NCBI RefSeq assembly: GCF_036226665.1
Contig: NZ_CP109007.1
Span: forward strand, 6,138,001 to 6,202,000
Direction of reading: 5' to 3'
Length of the DNA: 64,000 bases
Source: Streptomyces sp. NBC_00691
GTDB lineage: Bacteria > Actinomycetota > Actinomycetes > Streptomycetales > Streptomycetaceae
Shown in pieces: positions 9,952 to 18,034 of this stretch; the stretch's first letter is position 1; each line of letters begins with the position of its first letter. The position numbers were made by a program, and so were the translations under genes. The notes below the pieces were generated by a model. It was given only the letters and a program-made list of their open reading frames with translations. It was not told where the DNA came from and did not search any database.

Positions 9952-10380
9952 ACCTAACGTTTATCAGTCATCACTGACAGTGGGTTCCATCCCTCTCGTT
10001 GCCGCCAATCACCACGGTGCGCCCCAGAACTGGGCTCGGAATGCGTGATTTGTCCCGCGGTGCGATGTTCCTGTGCGCGTCCCGGCATAGCGGCGTACGT
10101 GGCGGCAGTCGTTCGGCCTCGAGGCGGGCGGGTCATGCTGACGCCCCGCTCAGAGCTGGGTGTGCGATGGTGTCAGATGGTTGCCGGGGCTAGGTCGTCG
10201 CGCAGGGCATCGGGTGTGAGAGGCGGTCCTCCAAGAGGCTTCTCCGCCACCCTCTTGAGCGAACTCGGCACCCGTACGGTCGGCGAACGACCAGGACATG
10301 ATTCCCCAGAAGCTCGGTGCCCCGCTTCATCCCGTCGATACGATCTTCCCACCCAACCTGGCCGTCCTGGAGGAGCAGAC
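9952..10380. other. Intergenic region between the endonuclease and NUDIX genes
   Basis: This 429-base stretch separates two divergent genes and should hold both promoters. The only structure I see is an 11-base palindrome, CACTGACAGTG (9972-9982), 21-31 bases upstream of the endonuclease ATG, followed by an A/T-richer patch that could serve as its -10 region. No convincing coding frame was found. Confidence 0.4.
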
Positions 10381-10794
10381 GTGACGCAGCAGAACACGGC
10401 GGAGCGACCTGGCATCGCCGCGGCCATCGTCGTCCACGAGGGGCGGGTGCTCATGGTGCGTCGCCGGGTCAGCGAGGGACAGCTCTCCTGGCAGTTCCCG
10501 GCCGGTGAGGTCGAGCCTGGCGAGGCGCGCGAAGACGCCGCCGTGCGGGAGACCCACGAGGAGACCGGCCTGGACGTGGCCGCCATGAAGCTGCTCGGCG
10601 AGCGTGTCCACCCGAAGACGGGCCGGCTGATGTCGTACACCGCTTGTGAGGTGTTGGGCGGCACTGCCCACGTCGCGGACACCGAGGAGCTGGCCGAGCT
10701 CGCTTGGGTCGCCCATGGGGAGATCCCGCAGTATGTGCCGTACGGACTGTTCGGGCCAGTGCAGGACTACCTCGACGCAGCACTGACTGGCTGA
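10381..10794 (+). CDS. NUDIX hydrolase
   Basis: A 137-residue single-domain NUDIX protein. The Nudix box is complete: G at 42, E at 48 and the RETHEETGL block at 56-64, matching GX5EX7REUXEEXGU. These enzymes hydrolyse nucleoside diphosphates linked to another group, often as housecleaning or regulatory enzymes; the substrate cannot be told from the sequence. GTG at 10381 is preceded by GGAGGAG with a 5-base spacer, so it is preferred to longer upstream starts. It stands alone between the endonuclease and a DUF6087 gene. Confidence 0.9.
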   Translation: MTQQNTAERPGIAAAIVVHEGRVLMVRRRVSEGQLSWQFPAGEVEPGEAREDAAVRETHEETGLDVAAMKLLGERVHPKTGRLMSYTACEVLGGTAHVADTEELAELAWVAHGEIPQYVPYGLFGPVQDYLDAALTG

Positions 10795-10963
10795 GTGCTC
10801 CCGCCTTCGGCCGTTGCTGTGGGCCACGCTGTCAGGAGGAGCAGAGATCGGCCACGAGACGCGCGGATGCCTTCCAGGTCGGTTCCTGGCTGGCTGGTCT
10901 GCCTTACCTCGGCAGTGCCGGGCCCGCGACCGATACTCTGCCGCCGGATGAACGGGGAGGCCC

Positions 10964-11275
10964 ATGATTGAGGACGAGCCCTTCGGCGAGTGGGCTGAGC
11001 GGTGGCTTAGACGCCGGGCCCAGCGCGTGGGTGAGATGGACGCGGTTCCTCTCACCCGGGGCCCGAGGCGTGCCGCCCACGTCAACCCGGACAAGCCGAG
11101 GGTGATCGTGAGATGGGACGGCTACCAGTGGCAGCCCGTCACGATCACGGACGACTACGCGGCGGCGCAGCGTCACCTGAACCCTTCTCCGCAGACCGAT
11201 CCTGCTCCTCCTGTCGAGACTCCGATGCCGAAGCCGGCTGGTCGCCACCGGAAGCCACCCGCCGGCTCAGGCTGA
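10964..11275 (+). CDS. DUF6087 family small protein
   Basis: A 103-residue protein with the signature of the Streptomyces-specific DUF6087 family: EPFGEWAERW near the N terminus, then PLTRGPRRAAHVNPD and RWDGYQWQPV. The C-terminal 30 residues are Pro-rich and basic. The ATG has GGGGAGG five bases upstream. The function of the family is unknown. It is transcribed in the same direction as the NUDIX gene 169 bases away but shows no coupling to it. Confidence 0.75.
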   Translation: MIEDEPFGEWAERWLRRRAQRVGEMDAVPLTRGPRRAAHVNPDKPRVIVRWDGYQWQPVTITDDYAAAQRHLNPSPQTDPAPPVETPMPKPAGRHRKPPAGSG

Positions 11276-11383
11276 AACCCAGAGGGTGAGGACGAGCATC
11301 AATCATCCAGCCGAGGCGATCGTGCCGGAGCAGAAGATGCTCTCCACTCTTACCTCCAGTTGTGTACGGGGCTGACCGTCTCG

Positions 11384-12211
11384 TCAGCTCGTCCCCAGGA
11401 ACTCTCGTGCTCCGCGCAGCCGGGCGTTCAGCCGCTGTTGAGTGGCGCAGCTGTCGAGACGCACGTCGAGGGCGCCGGGCAGGTGGCTGTCCGCCCGACG
11501 GCCAGCAGGCAGCAGTGCGGGGTCTATCCCGTCGCGTCGGGCGATGAGCACGCCCATGGCGTAGCGGCTGAGGGCATCCGCGCCGGCCACGTGGAAGATG
11601 CCAGCGGCGTTGGACTCCACGAGCTCCCAGAGGGCGGCTGCCAGGTCAGCGACGTACACAGGGCAGCGCACGTCATCGGTGAAGAGCGCACCCTTCCGTG
11701 TCCCGGCTGCCAGCGCGTGCACCATGCGTTCGTGTTCGGACTGTCCGTGTCCGATGATCAGTGAGGTGCGGACGACCGCCGCATCCGGGCAGAGGAGCCG
11801 GACAGCCGTTTCGGCGGCAGCCTTCGCGGCCCCATAGGGTGTGAGTGGGTCCGGGGTGCAGTACTCGTCGTATTGGGCGCGGCCGATGCCGGAAAACACT
11901 GCGTCGCTCGAGACGTGCACCAGGCCGATGCCCAGCTTCGCGGTGGCCATGGCGACATGGATTGAGCCGTCCGCGGTGACTGTCCAGTCGGACTCGCCGC
12001 TCGTCACATCGAGCACCGTCTGTGGGGCCACCGTGTTCAGCAGTGCCTCGATGCGTACAGGGTCGCGGATGTCGAGCTGGTGCCAGGTAGTGACAGCAGG
12101 GTCGCCGGGGCGTGAGTGAAATGTCGCGGCCGTGCTCCGGCCCTTCAGGTGGGCCTGACGTAGCAGCTCCGTCCCTAAGAACCCGCTGCCGCCGATGATC
12201 AAAGCAGTCAT
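11384..12211 (-). CDS. RmlD-like NAD(P)-dependent sugar-nucleotide reductase/epimerase
   Basis: A 275-residue extended short-chain dehydrogenase. The Rossmann motif GGSGFLG is at residues 7-13, a catalytic Ser lies in VHVSSDAVFSG, and the YXXXK pair is YGAAK at about residues 148-152. The overall layout matches dTDP-4-dehydrorhamnose reductase (RmlD)-like enzymes, but no other deoxysugar gene is nearby, so the substrate is unclear. It is divergent from the phosphotransferase gene at 12391 across a 179-base region that must hold both promoters. Confidence 0.82.
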   Translation of the reverse strand: MTALIIGGSGFLGTELLRQAHLKGRSTAATFHSRPGDPAVTTWHQLDIRDPVRIEALLNTVAPQTVLDVTSGESDWTVTADGSIHVAMATAKLGIGLVHVSSDAVFSGIGRAQYDEYCTPDPLTPYGAAKAAAETAVRLLCPDAAVVRTSLIIGHGQSEHERMVHALAAGTRKGALFTDDVRCPVYVADLAAALWELVESNAAGIFHVAGADALSRYAMGVLIARRDGIDPALLPAGRRADSHLPGALDVRLDSCATQQRLNARLRGAREFLGTS

Positions 12212-12390
12212 GCCGTAACACGCTAGGGCACGCCTGCTGTGGTCTGAGGGTTAATCGAGACCCCGGTACGAGACCAGCGAGACCAGGCTGGTTCGGCGCG
12301 AGCATCTCTCCAGAGAACGGAGCATCGGCCGTTCGCTCAGTTGGGTGCGGGCTGGGCGCGCTGCCGCAAGGTCTTGGTACGTTCTTGCGT

Positions 12391-13230
12391 ATGACGCTGC
12401 GTTCGGTGGATCTGCGCAAGGTTCCCGTGGAAACCGTTCTGGATCGTGTGGAGCAGGCGCTGGGGGTATGCCTGGACCAAGGGACCGTGGTGCGCAAGCG
12501 CCGCTCTGTGGGCGCGCGCACGGACCGTGGTACGTGGGTGCGGATTGAGCGGCGGGGGCTCGATCGGATTGGGGTCCAGGGCGGGGACGGCACCGCATCC
12601 GCGGAGGCTCTGCGCGGGATCGCCAAGCCGGCCTGGATCGCCGGCCTTGCGTGGCGAGATGCGGTGGAGCCGGTGATGTGGCGGGCGGACGAGACGGAGC
12701 TGCTGCCAGGTACACCAGCGGGCAGCGCTGTGGTGGCGGAGGCCCCGAAGTTGTCCGATGAGTGGTGGGCGTCTCTGAGTGCTTCGCTGGACGCTCTTGC
12801 CTCGCAGCACACGAATCGGATTGCGACACCGGATACTGAGACCCTCACGCAGGAACTGGTCGGGGAAACGATCCACAACGTCTTCCCTGATGTCGATGCG
12901 ACGGTGACCGACTGGCGGCCGGCTCATGCGGATCTCAACTGGGCGAATGTGACGGCGCCGGTGTTCTGCGTGTTCGACTGGGAAGACTGGGGCATGGCCC
13001 CGCGTGGTCTGGATGCGGCGAATCTTTGGGGGGCCTCGCTGGCAGTCCCCGCCCTGGCCGAACGCGTCCGCCGCGCGCGGCGTGACGATCTGGAAAGCCG
13101 GGACGGCAAGCTGATGACGCTGTTCGTCGCCGCGAAGATCCTCGGCCCCTACGCCGATCCGGACGACTCCCGGCTGGGGGCCGCCCGGGAGACGGCGGAG
13201 CGAGTGGTGAAGGAACTTCAGACGGCCTGA
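12391..13230 (+). CDS. Aminoglycoside phosphotransferase-fold kinase
   Basis: A 279-residue protein with the catalytic loop HADLNWANV (Brenner HXDXXXXN motif) near residue 180 and the metal-binding FDWEDWG about 15 residues later, as in the APH/choline kinase superfamily. The N-terminal lobe is less conserved. ATG at 12391 is chosen. It lacks a ribosome-binding site, and an extended -10-like TGGTACGTT lies 8 bases upstream, so a leaderless transcript is plausible. The gene ends convergently with the aldo/keto reductase, overlapping its 3' end by 13 bases. The substrate could be a small molecule or protein rather than an aminoglycoside. Confidence 0.75.
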   Translation: MTLRSVDLRKVPVETVLDRVEQALGVCLDQGTVVRKRRSVGARTDRGTWVRIERRGLDRIGVQGGDGTASAEALRGIAKPAWIAGLAWRDAVEPVMWRADETELLPGTPAGSAVVAEAPKLSDEWWASLSASLDALASQHTNRIATPDTETLTQELVGETIHNVFPDVDATVTDWRPAHADLNWANVTAPVFCVFDWEDWGMAPRGLDAANLWGASLAVPALAERVRRARRDDLESRDGKLMTLFVAAKILGPYADPDDSRLGAARETAERVVKELQTA

Positions 13231-14027
13231 CGGCGGTCCTGAAGGAGTCGCTTGTACTCCGAAATCACCTGGTCGTTGACCTCGTAGGCCAGTGCGGCGA
13301 CCAGTTCCCGCAGGTGGTCGACGTTGTTCGTGCCGACCGCGATCGCGTCGACTTGGGGTAGGCCGTAGGCGGAGCGGAACGCCGCCTGGATCCGTGTGGC
13401 CGAAGTAGAGTCCCGAAGGAAAATCCGTGGGTCGAACTTCTCCCACACTGCCTCGGTCGTGCTACCGCCGAAAGGGCTCATTCCCCACACCTGCGATGGA
13501 CGCCACCGCGTCACCAGGTCCTCGGCTGCTTCGAGGATGTCGACGCCGACCAGTAGCCCTGTCCGGACCATGAGGACGTCAGGACGGGGCGCATCGAGGT
13601 CCACGAGTGGGCGTGGGTCCCAGGTCGATATGCCCCATCCCCTGCATAGTCCCGCCCTCGTGGCGTCGGTCAAGACCGCGCACGCGCGCGTGAGCGTCTC
13701 GGCGTCCGGGCGGGAGTGCTCAGGGTTGTGGAGGAGTACGGTGTCCGGCACCCGGCCCAGGTCTTTTGCGGCCCGCTGGACTGCGGCGTGCAGCCGGGCA
13801 GGGTCGAGGGAGTGCTCCCCGGGGAAATATCCGACCTTGGTGGAGACGGAGAACCTCGGCAAGAGGTCGCCAGCCAGCGCGTTCAGCACCTCATGTGAGC
13901 GATGTCCGAAGTAGTTCGAGGCGGTGTCCAGGCGAGCTACGCCCAGTTCGGCGGCTTCTTCGAGTACGTCACGGGCGTGACCAGACCGGTATAGCCCGAG
14001 GATGACATCTCCGTCAGTGGTTCGCAC
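13218..14027 (-). CDS. Aldo/keto reductase
   Basis: A 269-residue NADPH-dependent aldo/keto reductase fold. The catalytic tetrad is visible: Asp and Tyr in RLDTASNYFG, Lys in STKVGYF and His in VLLHNPEH, all in order within the first 110 residues. The start overlaps the 3' end of the JmjC oxygenase gene by 91 bases, so the two are probably translated from one transcript together with the small peptide gene upstream. Carbonyl reduction of a small molecule, or of a modified peptide side chain, is the likely reaction; the substrate is unknown. Confidence 0.85.
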   Translation of the reverse strand: MRTTDGDVILGLYRSGHARDVLEEAAELGVARLDTASNYFGHRSHEVLNALAGDLLPRFSVSTKVGYFPGEHSLDPARLHAAVQRAAKDLGRVPDTVLLHNPEHSRPDAETLTRACAVLTDATRAGLCRGWGISTWDPRPLVDLDAPRPDVLMVRTGLLVGVDILEAAEDLVTRWRPSQVWGMSPFGGSTTEAVWEKFDPRIFLRDSTSATRIQAAFRSAYGLPQVDAIAVGTNNVDHLRELVAALAYEVNDQVISEYKRLLQDRRQAV

Positions 14028-15148
14028 AGCCCCTCCGCGATGAGCAGTTCGGCCAGGGCCAGGGTGTCCTCGGCGGCGCCGTCGAGGTAGACCGGGTGAC
14101 CCGACAGGAGTGCACGTAGGCCCGGCTCCGCGCGCTCGTGGAAGGTCAGCCGCTTTCCCCCACCGAAGACTTGGACCGTGTCGCCGGAGCGGACGAGGGA
14201 GGGGGCGAACTCGGTGGCGGCGGCAACCCCCTCCGGCCGACCGAAGGCGGCCACATAGGGCAGATGGCGTGCGGGTGGGGTGCTGGAGCGGAGTTCGTCC
14301 AGGTACCGCTCGGGGCTGTAGGCGGCGGCCAGAGTGCTGAGCTTGTCCGCCAGCGCCTTGTGGGCGGTTCCTTCGGTGCCCTCCAGGTCGCGGCGGAACG
14401 TCTCATCCGCGCGGGCGGCGTCAGACAGGAAGTTGGCCCACGTGACGCCGCTCCGTTTGGTGAACCCGAACGTCACGTGCAACGAGTGGCCGTCGCTGCC
14501 GGAGCCGAGTCGGGTGGCGGTGTGCCAGAAGCCGCGAGGGATGTGCATGACGTCGCCGGCCCGCATCGTGCCCTTCCACAGCACTTCCTCGGAGGGCGTG
14601 CGGTTGCGTTCGGCGTCGCGGTACATCGGTGCCGGCCGGGACGGGCCGCGTACCTCCCACGATTTCTCGCCGGAGAGTTGCACGGCGATGACCTCGTGGT
14701 CATCCCAGTGAAGGTGGAATCCGTCGGTGTCGCCGACCGCGAGGTAGGCGTTAGCGGAGGTCAGTTCGCCCGACCACCAGCCGAGGGCCCGGCAGGCGAC
14801 TTCCAGTGTCGGGTCGAAGAAGTCCACGTGGTCCAAGACCACGGTGCCGTTGTCGTTGAGGATCCGCCCGAGGGCCGCCATGTCGGCCTGACTCACAGCC
14901 TGCCTTCGCCGGTTGACGTTGGTGGACAGGAACGTGGACGGGTGTATTTCATCGCCCTCGGCATAGCAACGCAGCTGCGGATTGGCCAGGTGGCGGCGCT
15001 TGATCAGGTCCAGCAGCTTGTGCGGCGTCAACAGCCGAGCGGGCAGCTCCGGGTCCGTGAGACGGCCGCGCGCGAACGCGGCCCCTACGGAACCCGGCCC
15101 GTCCCAGCCGAGAGCCTTCTCGATGTGAGTGACGAGCCGGTGCTCCAA
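13937..15148 (-). CDS. JmjC/cupin-type Fe(II)/2-oxoglutarate oxygenase
   Basis: A 403-residue protein with the JmjC (ribosomal-oxygenase-like) layout. The iron facial triad is visible as HXD in LHWDDHEV near residue 158 and the distal His in MHIPRGFWH about 55 residues later, with the 2-oxoglutarate side supplied by the surrounding strands. Bacterial members hydroxylate amino-acid side chains in ribosomal proteins or peptides. TTG at 15148 has AGGGGG five bases upstream and begins 9 bases after the stop of a 58-residue peptide gene. A longer helical C-terminal domain follows the cupin core. The peptide-first order suggests the small peptide could be its substrate, which is inference only. Confidence 0.82.
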   Translation of the reverse strand: MEHRLVTHIEKALGWDGPGSVGAAFARGRLTDPELPARLLTPHKLLDLIKRRHLANPQLRCYAEGDEIHPSTFLSTNVNRRRQAVSQADMAALGRILNDNGTVVLDHVDFFDPTLEVACRALGWWSGELTSANAYLAVGDTDGFHLHWDDHEVIAVQLSGEKSWEVRGPSRPAPMYRDAERNRTPSEEVLWKGTMRAGDVMHIPRGFWHTATRLGSGSDGHSLHVTFGFTKRSGVTWANFLSDAARADETFRRDLEGTEGTAHKALADKLSTLAAAYSPERYLDELRSSTPPARHLPYVAAFGRPEGVAAATEFAPSLVRSGDTVQVFGGGKRLTFHERAEPGLRALLSGHPVYLDGAAEDTLALAELLIAEGLCEPLTEMSSSGYTGLVTPVTYSKKPPNWA

Positions 15149-15157
15149 GGGTTCCCC

Positions 15158-15334
15158 CTACGCTTTCGGGAGGTTCAGGTCGCGGTTCTCGCCGTCATCG
15201 CCCGCGCTGTTCTGCGAGCTGGTGATGTCTGACCGCTCGGCCTCACTGCGGTCATGCGCGGTCGCCAGTTCCTCCACGGCGATCAGAAGCGCGGGGCTGG
15301 TCCCTGCTCCCTGCGTGGACGCCCTGTCTGCCAT
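15158..15334 (-). CDS. 58-residue small peptide, candidate substrate of the downstream oxygenase
   Basis: ATG at 15334 with AGGGGAG seven bases upstream opens a 58-codon gene ending in TAG nine bases before the JmjC gene. The product starts MADRASTQGAG, has a short helix-like block SPALLIAVEEL, and ends in a hydrophilic tail rich in Ser, Asp, Asn and Glu finishing in NLPKA. It has no Cys, no signal peptide and no membrane segment. The strong ribosome-binding site and tight spacing support a real gene. Its position just ahead of two modifying enzymes is what one expects of a RiPP-like precursor, but no known precursor motif was recognised, so it may simply be a small regulatory protein. Confidence 0.6.
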   Translation of the reverse strand: MADRASTQGAGTSPALLIAVEELATAHDRSEAERSDITSSQNSAGDDGENRDLNLPKA

Positions 15335-15490
15335 CTACGCTCTCCCCTCAGTCGCTACCGCCCTGATTCGGGCGAAGGTTTGAGTTAACCCGCGTCCAGC
15401 AGAAGGGAGTAGAGCTAGATTCGGACATATGTGCGGGCGTGCGTCTTGTTCATCAGCGACACCGCACCTGTGTCCGAGGAGGGGGTGGCA

Positions 15491-15510
15491 GCCCTTCGGG
15501 CTTCGCGAAG
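15491..15510. terminator. Possible hairpin terminator
   Basis: GCCCTTCGGGC (15491-15501) followed directly by the palindrome CTTCGCGAAG (15501-15510) lies about 80 bases beyond the stop of the minus-strand gene that ends at 15586. There is no T-run, which is common for Streptomyces terminators. Weak support. Confidence 0.35.
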
Positions 15511-15585
15511 TTCAGGAGGGTGTCGAAACGCCGATGAGACGCGCCGACACTCCGCGCAGCCGATGTGGTTGGTGGTAGCGCATCT

Positions 15586-16875
15586 TCAGCGGCGATAAGC
15601 GCGCGGCTGAGCGGCAGTGGGCGGGAGCCGACGAGCGGGCATCTCACTGGGGATCGTGGCGGCTGTGGGGGCAGGAACGAGAGCCGTGGCGGTGGCGACC
15701 AACTCGGCCAGGAGGTCCTGGCTGGCGCCGGCGGAGAGCCGTATCGTCCACGCGGCATGGTCGAGGATGTCCCCGCCGTACAGAACCCAGCAGTCGGCCA
15801 TTACGTGCGGGGCGTGCTCGACCGTGATCGCGTGACCCGCAGACGTCCAGGTGGTGCGTGCGGGGTGGCTGGTGGGATGCCACCTGGCGGCTTGGAGGAT
15901 CTCGTGCGGTTCCCCCAACGGCACGTGGGCCGGGGCATCGAGGTGGTGCAGGATCGCGTGGATCAGAGGGACAGGGGCGCTGGCGGTGATGGTCGTGTGC
16001 CAGAGGCGCTCGCCGACCGGGCCGTTGTATTCGGCGATCGTCCAGGCGACGTCGGTGCGGTGACGGGCCTCGTGATCGAACTCGGCCCGGGCGACGAGGG
16101 ATTCGTGGACGGCGATCGTCGTATCGTCGAACGGCCGATACCTCTCCCACTGCGGGAGGCCGTCGAAGAGGGCCTGGAGGAATGCTTCGTGCTCGCCAGG
16201 TCCCGCGGTAGGTGGCTCGGCTGTGGGGGCCACGGTCCTCCGGTGATCGGCCTCTTTGGCTCCCGTAAGGACTTGGCGGACGGTGCGTTCGAGGTCGGTC
16301 AGCGGGGCGGGGCCGGGGCGGACGGCGATGGAGTACAGCCGGTGGAACTCGGCGATGGCCTCCGTCTCGCTCTCGAACGTGGAGGTGACCTGCCGGACAT
16401 GGTTCTCGCCATGGAGGTGGACGTGGCGCCGGACGCCGGTGGTGTAGCTGGCGACGGCGACGGTGTTCTGTCCGTCGTCGGCGTGCAAGTGGACGACGAG
16501 GCGGCCGTCGGCGATGTCGTCGTGGATGCGCTGGGCTTCAGCGCTCACCTCGCGGACTACCTCCGTCGTGCACCAGGGGAAGGGGTAGTTGCTCGATTCC
16601 CACTCGGTGTTGATCTCGTCCTGGAGGCCGGGTGTGATGTCCACGGTGAAGCCGTATCGCTTCAGCTGTTCGGCCGCGGTGTTGGCGTAGTGGGGCTCGT
16701 CGCGATCGATGCGGGCGAGCGCCATGGTGGTGGGGCTGGTGCTGCGCCAGCCGAAGTCGTGGAGGTGGGAGCGTGCGGCGTCGGCCGTGGGGCCGCTGGT
16801 CGTGGCGATGACGCCGGGGTGGTGGTCGGGGTGGAGGGCGAATTGGATGTGGGCGTAGGCAGGGGCGGGAGGCAT
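15586..16875 (-). CDS. Conserved hypothetical protein of actinobacterial elements
   Basis: A 429-residue soluble protein that I cannot assign to a known family. It alternates beta-rich and helical segments, with no signal peptide, membrane helix or recognisable catalytic motif. A central block contains several His residues (VRRHVHLHGENH), and the C-terminal 60 residues are Ala/Pro/Thr-rich. The ATG has AAGGACCCCG upstream and lies 13 bases after the previous gene. It is the last gene of the long minus-strand mobile-element operon, so a role linked to that element rather than to core metabolism is likely. Confidence 0.6.
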   Translation of the reverse strand: MPPAPAYAHIQFALHPDHHPGVIATTSGPTADAARSHLHDFGWRSTSPTTMALARIDRDEPHYANTAAEQLKRYGFTVDITPGLQDEINTEWESSNYPFPWCTTEVVREVSAEAQRIHDDIADGRLVVHLHADDGQNTVAVASYTTGVRRHVHLHGENHVRQVTSTFESETEAIAEFHRLYSIAVRPGPAPLTDLERTVRQVLTGAKEADHRRTVAPTAEPPTAGPGEHEAFLQALFDGLPQWERYRPFDDTTIAVHESLVARAEFDHEARHRTDVAWTIAEYNGPVGERLWHTTITASAPVPLIHAILHHLDAPAHVPLGEPHEILQAARWHPTSHPARTTWTSAGHAITVEHAPHVMADCWVLYGGDILDHAAWTIRLSAGASQDLLAELVATATALVPAPTAATIPSEMPARRLPPTAAQPRAYRR

Positions 16876-16888
16876 CGGGGTCCTTCGG

Positions 16889-18034
16889 CTAGGGGACTCG
16901 CCCGGCGGTGGGTTGCCGGGCGGGGGGAGGGACTGGGGCGCGCTGGGTGGTGAGGGGACCGCGCGGACCGGCTCGTGGACTGGTGGATTCAGCGGATGAA
17001 AGGGGAGCCGGTAGCGGTCGAGTGGCGTTCTGCCAGCGGCTGCGGACGGCGTGCAGGTCGGCGAGTGCGCGGCGGCTGCCGGTGACGAGCTGGTGCACGG
17101 TATTGGCCGGGTCTGCGATGTAGGCGGTGATCTGCCGGGCCGCGAGCAGGGCTCGGGCGAGCAGGTTCCGTTCGAGCAGCCGCTCCCCCCAGTAGTCCGC
17201 GGAGCCGACGGGCTCCGACAGCAGGGCGATCACGGCAGCCGGGGCAATGCCGGTGGCCAGGAGGCCGCGCTGCTGGGCCTCCCACAGCATCGTGACCGGG
17301 TCCACGGGATCTCCGCGGTGGACCAGCGCGGTCACGGCCTGCCACAAGCCGGCGCGGACAGGGTCGAGGAAGTCGTCAGCGGTCAGCCAGCGCATCTCCC
17401 GGACCTGTTCCGGCCGGGACACGGCGCAGGCGAGCAACCACTGTTCGGCCTCCCGGTCTTCGTGCCCCTCGGTCAGCCGAGGGGTCGGCGGTAGAGGAGT
17501 GCGGGGCAGAGGGCGGGCGTGGGAGGGGAACCGTTCGGCCAGGTGATCGAGGTGCCGGGCGAGGGTGTCGGCGGCGGAGAGAGCGTGGCGGGGCCGGTCC
17601 GGCACGGTGGTGTCCGTGGCGGCCTGCGCGAGTTGCTCGGCGTGGAGGCCGATGGTGCGCCGGGCGTGCTCGGCGTGGATGACGACGGCGTACGCGGCCA
17701 CGTGCTGGGGCTGGGGGCAGGCGGAGATGAGGGTGTGCATGTAGGAGGGGGTCAGGCCCGGCGCCTGCGGCCTGGCCTTGGCCAGGACCGCCGTGAGCCA
17801 GGCGAGCCCGGTGCTGCTGGTCATTTCCTCCGGCGTGGGGACCTCCCGCATCGCGGCGAAGACGGCGGCGTGGACGGGGCTGTCGAAGAACGAGGGGCTG
17901 AGGTCTTCCACGGTCGGTAGGAGCGCCGGCTGGAGGAGGACGGCGCCGAGCAGGGCCTGCTCGGCGTAGTGGAGCGGGGGGCGCTCGGTCGGTTCGTACA
18001 GATCCTCGGCATCGGTGTCGGGGGTGGGGTGCAT
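16889..18034 (-). CDS. DnaB N-terminal domain-like replication protein
   Basis: A 381-residue protein. Residues about 20-130 read like the N-terminal domain of replicative helicase DnaB (HYAEQALLGAVLLQP followed by FFDSPVHAAVFAAM). A second, similar segment appears from about residue 210 (EAEQWLLACAVSRPEQV, then ADDFLDPVRAGLWQAV), so the protein is a tandem of two such domains without any RecA-like helicase core or P-loop. Such proteins occur in Streptomyces integrative elements and plasmids and may recruit or mimic the host helicase. The ATG overlaps the stop of the methyltransferase gene by one base (TGATG). The C-terminal tail is Pro-rich and disordered. Confidence 0.7.
   Translation of the reverse strand: MHPTPDTDAEDLYEPTERPPLHYAEQALLGAVLLQPALLPTVEDLSPSFFDSPVHAAVFAAMREVPTPEEMTSSTGLAWLTAVLAKARPQAPGLTPSYMHTLISACPQPQHVAAYAVVIHAEHARRTIGLHAEQLAQAATDTTVPDRPRHALSAADTLARHLDHLAERFPSHARPLPRTPLPPTPRLTEGHEDREAEQWLLACAVSRPEQVREMRWLTADDFLDPVRAGLWQAVTALVHRGDPVDPVTMLWEAQQRGLLATGIAPAAVIALLSEPVGSADYWGERLLERNLLARALLAARQITAYIADPANTVHQLVTGSRRALADLHAVRSRWQNATRPLPAPLSSAESTSPRAGPRGPLTTQRAPVPPPARQPTAGRVP

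Noticed and set aside
11673..12878. Long minus-strand frames spanning the RmlD-like and kinase genes
   Set aside because: They cross two well-supported genes and their promoter region and contain no recognisable domain.
15158..15334. Lanthipeptide or lasso-peptide precursor
   Set aside because: The peptide has no Cys and no lanthipeptide or lasso synthetase gene lies nearby; only a general peptide-substrate idea is kept.
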